Assembly: GCA_002401695.1 (NCBI GenBank) | Contig: NVTV01000003.1 | Span: 372,001 to 436,000, forward strand | Direction of reading: 5' to 3' | Length of the DNA stretch: 64,000 nucleotides | From: Alphaproteobacteria bacterium | Lineage (GTDB): Bacteria; Pseudomonadota; Alphaproteobacteria; Micavibrionales; Micavibrionaceae | In this document: positions 1 to 9,844 of the stretch, piece after piece | How positions within the stretch are numbered: position 1 is the first letter of the stretch | Layout of the letters: each line of letters begins with the position of its first letter | The notes under the pieces: model-generated | Databases searched by the model: none | Told to the model about the DNA's origin: nothing | Seen by the model: the letters and a program-made list of their open reading frames with translations, nothing else | Translations under genes and position numbers: made by a program

Positions 1-7
1 TGGAGAT

Positions 8-595
8 GTGCAAAGTAAAAACTTCATGATGGGCGCATTTTTCTTGATGGCCGTTTTTATTTTGGCGCTTGCTTTGCTTGGTTTTTACATTATGCGTGGT
101 TTTGGGCGTGTTGTTGATATTCAAAACCAATCTATTGATCTGGCCTCAAAGGAGCGCGCGCTTAAGGATAAGGAAAAATATATTGTAGCGTCTATTATTG
201 ATGCTGAAATTAAGGCGAATAAATCAAAAATCGATGCGTATATTATGGTATATGAAGAGGTTTTGCAGAGGCTTGATAATAAGGATATAACACCTAAATA
301 TCAAAAAACCGGTGAAATTATACAAAAACAACCGGTGTTGGATCGTTCTGTCTTTGATGGTAATACGAATAAGCTGGGTTTCTTTGGTGCGCGCTTGGCC
401 AGTGATATTATTCATTATTATGCGCGGATTAAAACAGTGCCGGATTATGTGGAGATCACACCTGATATGCCGCAGAGCGAGGTGATAGATATTCTTGCGC
501 GCGTTGTTGGAAATGCACAGAAAATGAACGAGCTATCAGATCAGTTGATTGAAGAGTTTATGCAGCAGGCTTTGATAAAGCGTGTTGATGTGTAG
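8..595 (+). CDS. Bitopic membrane protein with coiled-coil, unknown function
   Basis: I do not recognise this protein. The 195-residue product has a short N-terminal head, one strong hydrophobic helix at about residues 8-30, and then a charged, Lys/Glu/Asp-rich helical region at about 38-75 that could form a coiled coil. The rest looks soluble and mostly helical and probably faces the periplasm. The chosen start is GTG at 8, but the purine-rich stretch before it (bases 1-5) is too close for a normal ribosome site. The frame is open to the window edge, so the true start may lie upstream; ATG at 26 is another option. It ends 4 bases before the convergent xseA gene. No function can be assigned. 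Confidence 0.7.
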   Translation: MQSKNFMMGAFFLMAVFILALALLGFYIMRGFGRVVDIQNQSIDLASKERALKDKEKYIVASIIDAEIKANKSKIDAYIMVYEEVLQRLDNKDITPKYQKTGEIIQKQPVLDRSVFDGNTNKLGFFGARLASDIIHYYARIKTVPDYVEITPDMPQSEVIDILARVVGNAQKMNELSDQLIEEFMQQALIKRVDV

Positions 596-599
596 GGGT

Positions 600-2030
600 T
601 TAAAATAAGGATCCTTGATCGAGTTTTATTTTCGTAGGCGATGATTTCTTGATGATTGTAGGTGTCTTAACGGGGCTGTCTGCGTTAATGATCGCACCGA
701 TTTTCTCATTATTCTGGAACTGTAGATTGATATTTTGCCCTTGTGACAATGCATTGCTTTGTGTAATCGGCTTGTCATTTTCATCGCGCACAACGACATA
801 GCCGCGCTTCAGCACATTTTCGAAAGAGAGCAGCTCCAGCTTTTCCTGTGTCTGGTTCAGTATTCTTGTCTTATTTTCTATGGCGCGTTTAGTGGTTTGC
901 TCCAATTGTTCTGACCACCTGGTGAGGGATGTACGCGCGGTATCTATACGCGCTTTGGGGGTGATCAGCTTTGATGAGGTTTGTATCACGCGGTTTGTTT
1001 TTTGCATGATGAGATGTTTGAAATTATGATCGAGGCGACTGGTCGTGTGATCAAGGCGTTGTGTTTTAAGTTCCATAAGGCGGGCGGGGTCGCCTAGTTT
1101 CGCGGATAGCGCGTCAAGCCTGTGCCGATTTTCGGATAGAAGGCGGCTGATCCCGTTAATCAAGCGTTTCTCATCATCGGCGACTTGTGCCATTAAATTT
1201 AGACGTACAGGAACGGCCATTTCCGCCGCGCCCGTTGGTGTTGGGGCGCGTAAGTCAGCCGCATAATCAATTAGCGTTGTATCCGTCTCATGCCCGATGG
1301 CCGAGATAATGGGGATGGCACTGTTTGCAGTGGCGCGTACGACGTTTTCCTCGTTAAAGGGCATGAGATCTTCCAGTGATCCGCCGCCGCGTGCAACAAT
1401 TAATATATCAGGCCTATCCTCTGGAGGCAGAGCGTTAAAGCCGTCAATCGCCGCAGTAATTTCCTGATCTGCGCCTTTGCCTTGCACTTTGACAGGCCAA
1501 ACGACGACATGGCGGGGAAAACGATCACCCAAGCGATGCAAAATATCACGAATAACCGCGCCCGTCGGTGAGGTAATAACGCCGATTTTCTGCGGTAGGA
1601 AGGGCAGCGATTTTTTGCGTTCGGGCGCAAATAACCCTTCCGCAGCCAGCTTCTTCTTACGCTCTTCCAGCATTTTCAGCAGCGCACCTTCACCGGCCAG
1701 CTCCATTGATTCGATGATCAGTTGATAGTTGGAGCGTGCAGGGTAGGTGGTGATGCGCCCAACGCAAATGACTTCCATCCCTTCCTCGGGTTTTATGCTT
1801 AATTTTGATAGAACGCCCTTCCAACAGACGGCATCAATTACTGATTTTTCGTCCTTAAGGTTGGAATACATATGGCCTGATTTCGGGATGGATATTCGTG
1901 ATAATTCACCGCGCACACGAACGCGGGCATAGTTATCTTCTAACGTACGTTTTAATGAAAACGCAAGTTCGGATACTGAAAATTCAGGGACATTGCTTCT
2001 TTGGGTCGATTCTTCATTCATGCTAGGCAT
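600..2030 (-). CDS. xseA: Exodeoxyribonuclease VII large subunit
   Basis: XseA is the catalytic large subunit of exonuclease VII, which with XseB degrades single-stranded DNA to oligonucleotides in the cytoplasm. The N-terminal OB-fold region carries VRVRGELSRI and HMYSNLKD. The nuclease core shows GVITSPTGAVIRDIL, ILIVARGGGSLEDLMPFNEE and SAIGHETDTTLIDYAADLRA, which are family signatures. A Lys/Arg/Gln-rich coiled-coil region follows, as expected. I place the start at the ATG ending at 2030 (protein begins MPSMNEES); an ATG nine bases further in is equally plausible. The longer open frame beginning near 2126 would run into putA and adds non-homologous residues. xseB is not in this window. 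The gene is divergent from putA with about 50 bases between starts. Confidence 0.95.
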   Translation of the reverse strand: MPSMNEESTQRSNVPEFSVSELAFSLKRTLEDNYARVRVRGELSRISIPKSGHMYSNLKDEKSVIDAVCWKGVLSKLSIKPEEGMEVICVGRITTYPARSNYQLIIESMELAGEGALLKMLEERKKKLAAEGLFAPERKKSLPFLPQKIGVITSPTGAVIRDILHRLGDRFPRHVVVWPVKVQGKGADQEITAAIDGFNALPPEDRPDILIVARGGGSLEDLMPFNEENVVRATANSAIPIISAIGHETDTTLIDYAADLRAPTPTGAAEMAVPVRLNLMAQVADDEKRLINGISRLLSENRHRLDALSAKLGDPARLMELKTQRLDHTTSRLDHNFKHLIMQKTNRVIQTSSKLITPKARIDTARTSLTRWSEQLEQTTKRAIENKTRILNQTQEKLELLSFENVLKRGYVVVRDENDKPITQSNALSQGQNINLQFQNNEKIGAIINADSPVKTPTIIKKSSPTKIKLDQGSLF

Positions 2031-2081
2031 AATAATCGTAAAAAAGAAGAATTTCCAGCATTGTCGTGATATTATAGTGAT

Positions 2082-5000
2082 ATGACTTATCCTTTCTCCT
2101 CCTATCTCTATAAAGACGAAAATCAAGCGGTTGCAGAATTACTTGATTTATTAGACTGGCCTGATGAATTGGCGGCTGATGTTCAGGCATCGGCGATTCA
2201 TCTGGTGGAGAAAACCCGTGCGCAAAAGGGTCGTGGTGGGCAGTTAGAGGCCTTCTTACAGGAATTTTCACTCAATACGGATGAGGGGCTGGCGATGATG
2301 TGTCTGGCGGAGGCGCTCTTGCGTATTCCCGATGCGAAAACCGCGAATGCTTTGATTAAAGATAAGGTCGTTGCGGCGAATTGGCTGCAAAAGCAAGGTG
2401 GCGGTTCCAAAGATTGGATGGCCAAAGCCGCAGGTATCGGCATGGCACTGACGCGAAAAACGCTGGATAGCTCATTATCTCGTTTGGGCGAGCCGATTAT
2501 TCGTGAGGCTATGATTAAGGCAATGCAGATGATGGGCAAGCAATTTGTCCTTGGTACGTCGATTGAGGACGCCCTATCGCATGCCCGTATGTGGGAGCGA
2601 CAAGGGTGTCGCATGTCATATGATATGTTGGGCGAAGGCGCGCGCGATCAGGATACAGCAGAGCGATATTTTAAGGCGTACAGTGCAGCCATCGATGCAA
2701 TTGCCCATAAAAATAAAGACAATAGTTATAAAAACGCAACAAATGCGGGGATTTCCGTGAAGTTATCGGCGTTGCACCCGCGCTACACGTACAGCCAAAA
2801 ATCGCGCTGTATCCCCGAAGTGACCGAGAAATTAAAGGCTTTGTGCGTACAAGCCGCCGCGTATGACCTGCCGCTTACTGTTGATGCGGAGGAGATGAAT
2901 AGGCTCGATCTATCCATTGCGATTATTGATACTATTTTGGATGACTCGGCGTTGGATGGTTGGGACGGTTTTGGGTTGGCGGTGCAGGCCTATCAAAAAC
3001 GTGCGTTGCCTTTGATTGAGTATTTGGCAAAACGTGCGAAGGAAACGGGGCGCAAAATTCAAATTCGTCTGGTGAAGGGCGCGTATTGGGATAGTGAGAT
3101 TAAGCACGCGCAAATGCATGGCTTTTCCGAATATGGCGTTTTCACACGTAAGAGCAACACAGATTTATCGTATCTTGCCTGCGCACAAGTGTTGTTTAGT
3201 CATGCTGACGTGATCTACCCGATGTTCGCGACGCATAATGCCCATACGATTGTCGCGATCAGGCATATGGCGGGCAAGGCTGCTAAAAGCTATGAATTTC
3301 AACGTCTTCACGGTATGGGTGAGGGGCTGTACGCGCAAATAATCGGTGATGATGATGTGAATATCAGTGTGTACGCGCCTGTGGGTCCGCATGAAGATTT
3401 ACTGCCTTATCTTGTGCGGCGGTTGCTTGAAAATGGTGCTAACTCTTCGTTTGTGAATCAATTGCTGGATGCTAATATTCCTGCGCAGGACGCTGTACGT
3501 GATCCTGTAATGCAGGTGCGAGGCTATGATGGTGAGTATCGCCACCCTGCGATTCCTTTGCCTGTTGATATATTCGGGGGTGATCGGGTAAATTCACGCG
3601 GAATTGATCTGGATGATCCTGCCTCTTCGCAATCTTTGCTGGATTATATAGTGGCTTATAAATTGCCGATGGGTACGTGTTCTGTCATTGACGGTAAGTT
3701 ATTTGAGGATATAGAGCTAAATTTTGTAGATCGCGCATTTAACAGCGCAAATCAAGGGTTTTCAGGCTGGAATAAGAAAGACGTACAGGAACGCGCCGCG
3801 ATTATTGAACGTTTTGCCGATCTTTTAGAAGAAAATGCGCAAGAGCTGATGGCCATTCTGGTGTATGAAGCGGGCAAAACGATCCCCGATGCGCAGGATG
3901 AGTTGCGCGAAGCTGTCGATTTTTGCCGCTATTACGCGGCGCGTGCGCGTGAGGATTTCGATGCGGACGGTATTTTGATGCCTGGATACACAGGGGAGAG
4001 TAATCGCCTGACCTTACAGGGGCGCGGCGTGTTTGTTTGCATTAGTCCGTGGAACTTCCCGCTGGCGATCTTTACGGGGCAAATTGTTGCGGCGCTGGTC
4101 TCGGGCAATGCGGTTCTTGCCAAATCAGCGTCACAAACACATTATATAGCGACACGTACGGTTGAGCTAATGCACAAGGCAGGCGTGCCGCACAAGGTTT
4201 TACACCTCTTTGCTAAGGGCAGAGAATTTGGTGAGGCTCTGGTTTCACACAAAGATGTTACGGGCGTTGTTTTCACAGGCTCTACGGCGACGGGAAAGCA
4301 TATTCAAAAGACGCTAGCGGTTCAAAACCCAAGGATTGTACCTTTTATTGCTGAAACAGGCGGGCAAAATGCCATGATCGTTGATAGCTCCGCTCTGCCC
4401 GAGCAAGTTGTTGATGATGTGATCGCCAGTGCCTTTGGATCGGCGGGGCAAAGATGCTCGGCTTTGCGGGTGCTGTATCTGCAAAGCGATATTGCGAATT
4501 CGGTGATTACGATTCTGAAGGGGGCGATGGCGGAGCTTAAAATTGGTGATCCTGTCCATCTTTCAACCGATGTCGGGTATATTATTGACGAGAATTCGAA
4601 GGCCACACTCGATAAACATGTTTCGCACATGAATGATACGGCTACTTTGGTTTACAGAGAAAGTAATGAAAATTATACAGCCGATAATAGCCGATTATTT
4701 ATGCCTGTTATCTATGAAATTCTGCATATTAATGTCCTGAAGGAAGAGGTCTTTGGCCCTGTCTTGCATATCATTCGTTATGACGTAAATCAGTTGGATG
4801 AGGTGATCGCGCAGATCAATGAAACGGGCTATGGCCTCACCTTTGGCATGCATAGCCGGATACAAGCGCGTCAGAATAAGGCGATAGAGGCGATTAATGC
4901 GGGAAATGTCTATATTAATCGTTCTATGACCGGCGCGGTGGTCGGGGTACAGCCCTTTGGCGGTATGGCTCTATCGGGTACAGGGCCCAAAGCAGGCGGC

Positions 5001-5102
5001 CCGCATTACTTGCGCGCCTTCGCGGTTGAGAAGCTGGTTACCATCGATACAACGGCCTCCGGTGGCAATGCAGGCTTGATTTCCATGGGTGATGACGCAT
5101 AA
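2082..5102 (+). CDS. putA: Bifunctional proline dehydrogenase / L-glutamate gamma-semialdehyde dehydrogenase
   Basis: PutA oxidises proline to pyrroline-5-carboxylate with FAD and then, in a second domain, to glutamate with NAD. The FAD-dependent half shows [33 protein letters not shown] and FQRLHGMGE. The aldehyde dehydrogenase half shows [24 protein letters not shown], the general base in AETGGQN (Glu758) and the catalytic Cys792 in [10 protein letters not shown]. At 1006 residues it is a short PutA: it lacks the N-terminal ribbon-helix-helix DNA-binding domain of trifunctional enterobacterial PutA, so it should not repress itself. There is no clear ribosome site before ATG 2082. It stands alone; the product glutamate would feed the NAD-glutamate dehydrogenase encoded at 24.9 kb. 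Confidence 0.97.
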   Translation: MTYPFSSYLYKDENQAVAELLDLLDWPDELAADVQASAIHLVEKTRAQKGRGGQLEAFLQEFSLNTDEGLAMMCLAEALLRIPDAKTANALIKDKVVAANWLQKQGGGSKDWMAKAAGIGMALTRKTLDSSLSRLGEPIIREAMIKAMQMMGKQFVLGTSIEDALSHARMWERQGCRMSYDMLGEGARDQDTAERYFKAYSAAIDAIAHKNKDNSYKNATNAGISVKLSALHPRYTYSQKSRCIPEVTEKLKALCVQAAAYDLPLTVDAEEMNRLDLSIAIIDTILDDSALDGWDGFGLAVQAYQKRALPLIEYLAKRAKETGRKIQIRLVKGAYWDSEIKHAQMHGFSEYGVFTRKSNTDLSYLACAQVLFSHADVIYPMFATHNAHTIVAIRHMAGKAAKSYEFQRLHGMGEGLYAQIIGDDDVNISVYAPVGPHEDLLPYLVRRLLENGANSSFVNQLLDANIPAQDAVRDPVMQVRGYDGEYRHPAIPLPVDIFGGDRVNSRGIDLDDPASSQSLLDYIVAYKLPMGTCSVIDGKLFEDIELNFVDRAFNSANQGFSGWNKKDVQERAAIIERFADLLEENAQELMAILVYEAGKTIPDAQDELREAVDFCRYYAARAREDFDADGILMPGYTGESNRLTLQGRGVFVCISPWNFPLAIFTGQIVAALVSGNAVLAKSASQTHYIATRTVELMHKAGVPHKVLHLFAKGREFGEALVSHKDVTGVVFTGSTATGKHIQKTLAVQNPRIVPFIAETGGQNAMIVDSSALPEQVVDDVIASAFGSAGQRCSALRVLYLQSDIANSVITILKGAMAELKIGDPVHLSTDVGYIIDENSKATLDKHVSHMNDTATLVYRESNENYTADNSRLFMPVIYEILHINVLKEEVFGPVLHIIRYDVNQLDEVIAQINETGYGLTFGMHSRIQARQNKAIEAINAGNVYINRSMTGAVVGVQPFGGMALSGTGPKAGGPHYLRAFAVEKLVTIDTTASGGNAGLISMGDDA

Positions 5103-5118
5103 TTTCAGCCAATAACGC

Positions 5119-5138
5119 ACAACAGAAGTTGTTTTTTT
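5119..5138 (+). terminator. Weak hairpin with U-run after putA
   Basis: A five-base-pair stem (ACAAC/GTTGT) with an AGAA loop is followed directly by seven T's, 17 bases after the putA stop. The stem is short, so this is a possible rather than a strong intrinsic terminator between putA and purD. Confidence 0.4.
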
Positions 5139-5187
5139 GCGCTCTCATGCTATGTATGGGGCGTAATTCATATTCAGGAGCGTATTT

Positions 5188-6480
5188 ATGAAGATTTTAT
5201 TGGTTGGATCAGGTGGGCGAGAGCATGCGTTGGCGTGGAAGCTCGCGCAATCCGAAAGCTGCACAAAGCTCTATTGCGCACCGGGGAATGTCGGGATTGC
5301 CGCGCAGGCGGAATGTGTTCCGATTTCAGTGGATGCGATTGATGATTTAGTCGCTTTTGCGAGGGGTAATGCGATTGATTTGGTTGTTGTCGGCCCTGAA
5401 AATCCGCTAGTTGATGGTTTGGCCGATAAATTGAATGCGGAAAATATAAATGTGTTTGGCCCATCTGCGAAAGCGGCTCAACTTGAGGGCTCAAAAGGAT
5501 TTATGAAGGATTTGTGCGCCAAATATGATATTCCAACAGCCAAATATGGCCGATTTAAAGATATTGAATTGGCTATATCCTTTATTGAAGAGGCGGATAT
5601 GCCGATCGTTGTGAAGACAGATGGCTTGGCAGCGGGTAAGGGCGTTATTATTTGTGAAACCAGAGAACAAGCAATCGAGGCTGCGCGCGATATGCTATCG
5701 GGTAGCTCATTCGGTTCTGCCGGTCACGAAGTTGTGATTGAAGAGTTCCTTGAGGGCGAAGAGGTTAGCTTTTTTGCTCTGTCAGATGGGAAAACGATAT
5801 TGCCTTTAACCTCGGCGCAGGATCATAAGCGTGTTGGTGAGGGTGATACGGGTCTAAATACAGGCGGAATGGGCGCGTACAGCCCCGCACATTTCATGAC
5901 ACCCGCGCTGGAACAGCAAATTATCGAGAAAACGATTGAGCCGACAATTGCGGCGATGGCGGCAGAGGGCTGCGCGTTTACGGGTGTACTCTTTGCCGGA
6001 TTAATGGTGAAAGACGGCGTTGTGACGTTGTTGGAGCATAATATTCGCTTTGGCGACCCCGAATGCCAGACTTTGATGATGCGTATGCAAGGCGATTTGG
6101 CGCAAATTTTGTTGGCGGCGGCGCAAGGGCGTTTGGATGAGGTTAAAGATCAGGTTAGTTGGTCTGATGATCCAGCTATGTGCGTGGTTATGGCGGCTAA
6201 GGGCTATCCGGGGGCTTATGAGAAGAACACGGTGATTTCAGGGATTGATCAGGCTAATGAAATTGATGGCGCGTACGTGTTTCACGCAGGTACAGCCGAA
6301 GGTGAAAATGGCGCAGTGCTTAGTGTTGGTGGGCGTGTACTTGGCGTTACCGCGACGGGTACAACAATTGCCGAGGCGCAAAAGCGGGCTTATAAGTCTG
6401 TTGATTGTCTTGATTGGGCGGAAGGTTTTTGTCGCCGTGACATCGGTTGGCGCGCTCTAAAATCTGATGAAGCTGCTTAA
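5188..6480 (+). CDS. purD: Phosphoribosylamine-glycine ligase (GAR synthetase)
   Basis: PurD catalyses step two of de novo purine synthesis, joining glycine to phosphoribosylamine with ATP. The 430-residue length is normal. It starts with the Rossmann-like MKILLVGSGGREHALAWKL, typical of the family. The ATP-grasp region carries KTDGLAAGKGVI, EEFLEGEEVSFFAL, GGMGAYSP and the metal-binding stretch EHNIRFGDPECQ near residue 290. A good ribosome site (AGGAG) lies about 8 bases before ATG 5188. The gene is monocistronic here; purine genes usually found with it are not in the window. Confidence 0.97.
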   Translation: MKILLVGSGGREHALAWKLAQSESCTKLYCAPGNVGIAAQAECVPISVDAIDDLVAFARGNAIDLVVVGPENPLVDGLADKLNAENINVFGPSAKAAQLEGSKGFMKDLCAKYDIPTAKYGRFKDIELAISFIEEADMPIVVKTDGLAAGKGVIICETREQAIEAARDMLSGSSFGSAGHEVVIEEFLEGEEVSFFALSDGKTILPLTSAQDHKRVGEGDTGLNTGGMGAYSPAHFMTPALEQQIIEKTIEPTIAAMAAEGCAFTGVLFAGLMVKDGVVTLLEHNIRFGDPECQTLMMRMQGDLAQILLAAAQGRLDEVKDQVSWSDDPAMCVVMAAKGYPGAYEKNTVISGIDQANEIDGAYVFHAGTAEGENGAVLSVGGRVLGVTATGTTIAEAQKRAYKSVDCLDWAEGFCRRDIGWRALKSDEAA

Positions 6481-6574
6481 TTATAAGTTTAATCTTTTTA
6501 ATGGATTGTGCTTATCAATAGAATCATGAAATCTTATATGTATAATTTTTAGTTTGTGCATTGAAGGAGATTTT

Positions 6575-6781
6575 ATGGGTAGTATTTATTATTTTGAAGA
6601 AAAAATTAATGGTAGTCCTTTGGCTGTTGAGGTGCTGAGCCATAGTAATTCTCTTATGTTAAAAGTGGGCAAAGAGAACCCAATTCAAGAAGGTAATATT
6701 ATTGAATTTTCTGATTTAGAACAGCTTGATCGTTTCGTAGAAGCAATAAATGATGTGCATACGAGATTGTATAAGCCCTAA
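6575..6781 (+). CDS. Small conserved-looking protein, unknown function
   Basis: This is a 68-residue soluble protein starting MGSIYYFEEKINGSPL, with alternating hydrophobic and charged residues and an acidic central part; it looks like a small alpha/beta fold. The ATG at 6575 is chosen because AAGGAG sits eight bases upstream. An in-frame earlier start at 6554 lacks a ribosome site. A TATAAT hexamer at 6541-6546 is a plausible -10 element about 30 bases before the start. The stop overlaps the end of convergent tadA by 4 bases. I do not recognise the family. Confidence 0.65.
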   Translation: MGSIYYFEEKINGSPLAVEVLSHSNSLMLKVGKENPIQEGNIIEFSDLEQLDRFVEAINDVHTRLYKP

Positions 6782-7245
6782 CGTTTTCGTTTGAAAAAGT
6801 TCTTTAGAATTTCTCCACAGGCTTCTGCCATTAAGCCGTGTTGTACGTTTGGTTTATGGTGGCAGGTTGGCTGGGTGTAGAATTCTCCGCCATGGAGAAT
6901 GCCGCCGCCTTTTTGGTCGGACGCACCGAAAATCACACGGGAAATACGGGCGAAAGATATGGCTGCGGCGCACATGGCACAGGGTTCTAATGTGACATAT
7001 AGGGTGTAATTCGGGATACGTTGTGAATTTACGCTCTCGCAAGCGGCGCGGATGGCCAGAATTTCGGCATGGGCGCAAGGATCGCTTCGTTCGCGGGTTT
7101 GGTTGCCTGTACGTGCAACGATTTTGCCCTGTTCATCCGTGATAATCGCACCAATAGGCACTTCGTCACGCGCAGCTGCGCGATTTGCCTCTTCCAATGC
7201 GGCGCGCATACAGCTATGGTCGTTTTCTGTGAAAGGATCAGTCAT
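6778..7245 (-). CDS. tadA: tRNA(Arg) adenosine-34 deaminase
   Basis: TadA deaminates the wobble adenosine of tRNA-Arg(ACG) to inosine. The 155-residue product shows the cytidine/deoxycytidylate deaminase zinc site: His and Glu in CAHAEIL (His-Ala-Glu), and the two cysteines in TLEPCAMCAAAI. The substrate-loop region VPIGAI and the C-terminal Lys/Arg-rich tail also fit. The start at 7245 gives a protein beginning MTDPFTENDHS, in register with known TadA; the longer open frame upstream is antisense to rluB and not credible. The start codon shares two bases with the divergent rluB start (see findings). Confidence 0.95.
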   Translation of the reverse strand: MTDPFTENDHSCMRAALEEANRAAARDEVPIGAIITDEQGKIVARTGNQTRERSDPCAHAEILAIRAACESVNSQRIPNYTLYVTLEPCAMCAAAISFARISRVIFGASDQKGGGILHGGEFYTQPTCHHKPNVQHGLMAEACGEILKNFFKRKR

Positions 7246-8158
7246 GAGTGAAGAAAAGCATAAAGGCGAACGGATTGCAAAGAGAATGGCACGCGCGGGT
7301 CTTTGCTCGCGCCGTGATGCGGAGCGTTGGATTGGCGAAAGCCGCGTTAAAGTGAATGGCAAGACCATTGATTCCCCTGCCTTGAATGTGACTGAGGATG
7401 ATAAAATTATCGTTGATGGCAAGGCTTTGCCGTCTATGGAACAAACGCGCTTGTTCTTATATCATAAGCCACCCGGCCTTGTGACAACGCATAGAGATGA
7501 ACAAGGCCGTTCAACGGTGTTTGACGAGTTGCCTTCTGATATGCCACGTGTGGTGAGTGTTGGACGTTTGGATTTGAGTACGGAGGGGCTGATCTTGCTG
7601 ACCAATGATGGTGGACTTGCCCGTCACCTTGAGTTACCTGACACAGGGTGGAAGCGTAAATACCGTGTACGTGTGAACGGCAGAGTGAACGAAAAACGGC
7701 TGCAATCCTTGAAAAACGGGATTACTGTTGAGGGTGTACGTTACAAATCAATTGAGGTGACGTTAGATGTACAGCCTGATGAGCGCGAGAGCGCAGGCGC
7801 GAATTCATGGATAACAATGACTTTACGTGAAGGCAAGAACAGGGAAATTCGCCGCGTTTTAGAAGCATTGGGTTTAAGTGTTACACGATTAATCCGCACA
7901 GATTATGGTCCGTTTTCTTTGGGCAAGATGTCGCGTGGTTCTGTCAGTGAAGTAACCGTCGGGGTGATGCGTAATCAAATCGGGGAATATTTTCGGGAGA
8001 ATAATATTAAGTTGAATAAACGTACAGATCCAGAGAAGGCAAAACGTACGTTTCGCGAAAATAACAAAAATTTTAAAAAATCATCGCCAAAATCACAAGA
8101 AAATAGAAAAAATACGTCAAAAAACACTAATTTTCGCAAAAAAAGTAAAAAATCATGA
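7244..8158 (+). CDS. rluB: 23S rRNA pseudouridine synthase, RluB/RsuA family
   Basis: This enzyme isomerises uridine to pseudouridine in large-subunit rRNA. The N-terminal S4 RNA-binding domain spans about residues 9-65 (RMARAGLCSRRDAERWI, VKVNGK). The catalytic domain has the RsuA-family motif GRLDLSTEGLILLTNDG with the nucleophilic Asp, and ends with EGKNREIRRVLEALG. After the fold, from about residue 255, comes a Lys/Asn/Ser-rich tail of about 45 residues, probably disordered and RNA-binding. ATG 7244 is chosen: AAAGGA precedes it, and the longer open frame upstream is antisense to tadA. The stop overlaps the rsmD start (ATGA), indicating translational coupling. RluB rather than RluE/RluF is by general resemblance. 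Confidence 0.9.
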   Translation: MSEEKHKGERIAKRMARAGLCSRRDAERWIGESRVKVNGKTIDSPALNVTEDDKIIVDGKALPSMEQTRLFLYHKPPGLVTTHRDEQGRSTVFDELPSDMPRVVSVGRLDLSTEGLILLTNDGGLARHLELPDTGWKRKYRVRVNGRVNEKRLQSLKNGITVEGVRYKSIEVTLDVQPDERESAGANSWITMTLREGKNREIRRVLEALGLSVTRLIRTDYGPFSLGKMSRGSVSEVTVGVMRNQIGEYFRENNIKLNKRTDPEKAKRTFRENNKNFKKSSPKSQENRKNTSKNTNFRKKSKKS

Positions 8159-8709
8159 AAATAGTGGCAGGTCACTTTCGCGGGCGAAAACTGTTTGTTC
8201 CCAAGAATAATGATATCCGTCCGACCAGTGATAAAATCCGTGGTGCGGTGTTTAATATGCTGCAATCTCGTGGTGTTTTGGATGGCGCGCATGTTCTGGA
8301 TGCGTTTTGCGGGACGGGTGCGTTGGGGTTGGAGGCTCTTTCGCGCGGGGCATCGTCTTGTGTGTTTATGGATAAGGCGCGGGACTCGCTTTCTCTGGCG
8401 CAGGATAATGCGGACATGTTGGGTGTTGAGGCGGCATTCTTACTGCGCGATGCGACGAAATTGAATATACGTACAGAGAATATACCCGCTTATAATTTGG
8501 TGTTTCTTGATCCCCCTTATGCGAAGGGGCTGGTTTTCACTACATTACAGGGGTTGCTTGATGGCGATTGGATTGCGCCGGAAGGTTGGATTGTGTGTGA
8601 GGCGGAACGTGCTTTCACTTATAGTGGAATAGCTGGATGTGAGATGGATAATGAAAAGACGTACGGTGATACGAAAATTACCTTGATACGCTTAACCAAT
8701 CACGCCTGA
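8155..8709 (+). CDS. rsmD: 16S rRNA (guanine(966)-N2)-methyltransferase
   Basis: RsmD methylates G966 of 16S rRNA using S-adenosylmethionine. The 184-residue protein shows the N-terminal GHFRGRKL and RPTSDKIRGAVFNML typical of RsmD, the SAM-binding motif LDAFCGTGALGLEALSRGA near residue 45, and the catalytic LDPPY at residues 118-122, corresponding to the N/DPPY motif of exocyclic amino methyltransferases. It is coupled to rluB by a 4-base overlap. Its 3' end overlaps the convergent uppP gene by 18 bases, so both stop codons lie inside the partner gene. Confidence 0.95.
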   Translation: MKIVAGHFRGRKLFVPKNNDIRPTSDKIRGAVFNMLQSRGVLDGAHVLDAFCGTGALGLEALSRGASSCVFMDKARDSLSLAQDNADMLGVEAAFLLRDATKLNIRTENIPAYNLVFLDPPYAKGLVFTTLQGLLDGDWIAPEGWIVCEAERAFTYSGIAGCEMDNEKTYGDTKITLIRLTNHA

Positions 8710-9516
8710 ATAAAGCAAGCCGAGCAACCCTGCGCCTAGTACAACACGATAGATGGCAAAGACTGTGAAAGTTGAATTTTGTAGGAACTTCATCATCACC
8801 GCGATTGAAACCCACCCTGAAACAAAGGACAGAGCCACCGCAATCAGTGCGTCCATGCCAAGGGTAACGTCTCCACTTTTGATCAGGCCGAGGCCTATCA
8901 GAGCGCCCGCGCCACTGATCGCGATCATGGCGAGTAACATAGAGTAATGTGCGCTTTCGCTGCGGCTGAAGCCGAGGAAACGTGCGGCGGTCATAGTAAT
9001 ACCTGATCGGCTTGTTCCTGGAATAAGAGCGAGGACTTGAGCGCAGCCTATAAGCACAGCATCTTTTAGAGTTAAATCTTTTATTTCACGTTCTATGGGT
9101 GCTTTTTTATCGGCCCACCACAGGACAACGCCGAAAATAATGGTCGCCCATGCAATAACGTACAGCGTTTTCAGCCAGTCCGGCTCAAACATATGCAGGA
9201 TGAAGCCAACGATAATAACGGGGATGGAGCTGATGAGTATGTATAGGGTCAGTTTCGCGTCATCTGTTTTTATTTTGCCCGTGCCGATATCTTTTACGCC
9301 AAGCACCATACGGATCACATCACGCCAGAAATAGAGCAAAACAGACAGCAGCGTGCCGACATGTACGGCGATATCCATGGTCAGGTTATCATTATCCCAT
9401 TGTGCGCATTGATCGGTGAAGCAATGAAACAAGCCAAGATGTCCGCTGGAGCTGACGGGCAAGAATTCTGTTAGCCCCTGGATGACAGCCAGCAATATGA
9501 TATGGTATAAGCTCAT
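8692..9516 (-). CDS. uppP: Undecaprenyl-diphosphatase
   Basis: UppP (BacA) dephosphorylates undecaprenyl pyrophosphate to recycle the lipid carrier for peptidoglycan and polysaccharide synthesis. The 274-residue polytopic inner-membrane protein carries both active-site motifs: LTEFLPVSSSGHL at residues 15-27 (with Glu17) and PGTSRSG at 166-172. About seven or eight hydrophobic helices follow the family pattern. It starts at ATG 9516, divergent from the next small gene. Its tail overlaps rsmD by 18 bases. Confidence 0.96.
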   Translation of the reverse strand: MSLYHIILLAVIQGLTEFLPVSSSGHLGLFHCFTDQCAQWDNDNLTMDIAVHVGTLLSVLLYFWRDVIRMVLGVKDIGTGKIKTDDAKLTLYILISSIPVIIVGFILHMFEPDWLKTLYVIAWATIIFGVVLWWADKKAPIEREIKDLTLKDAVLIGCAQVLALIPGTSRSGITMTAARFLGFSRSESAHYSMLLAMIAISGAGALIGLGLIKSGDVTLGMDALIAVALSFVSGWVSIAVMMKFLQNSTFTVFAIYRVVLGAGLLGLLYSGVIG

Positions 9517-9571
9517 GGTATGATACTTTCTAAATCATTCTCATAGCTACTCTAAATGAAGGAAAAAGACA

Positions 9572-9775
9572 ATGGTCTACGTTGCAGGTGTGATTGGTTT
9601 TATCGGTGGCTTTATGTGTGGTCTGATGCTGTTGTCCTTTCTTTTGCGTAATGTGAAGCGGGAGGATCTCATGAATGATCCTTATATTAAGTGGAAATAT
9701 GGGATCTTGAATTGGGGCGTTGCAATTTTAGGGGCGTACGCAGGCGTTTCAATGTATGAAAAATATTTTCTCTAA
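9572..9775 (+). CDS. Small two-helix membrane protein, unknown function
   Basis: A 67-residue protein with two predicted membrane helices, about residues 3-25 (Gly-rich, IGFIGGFMCGLMLLSFLL) and 47-61, joined by a short basic and acidic loop. An AAGGA ribosome site precedes ATG 9572. It sits between uppP and the YceI genes. The family is not recognised; function unknown. Confidence 0.7.
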   Translation: MVYVAGVIGFIGGFMCGLMLLSFLLRNVKREDLMNDPYIKWKYGILNWGVAILGAYAGVSMYEKYFL

Positions 9776-9844
9776 ATAGCTCGTAATATCTTTGTAAAAT
9801 GTCTAATGTGATTGATTATTCATTGCATATTAAGGAGAATATTT

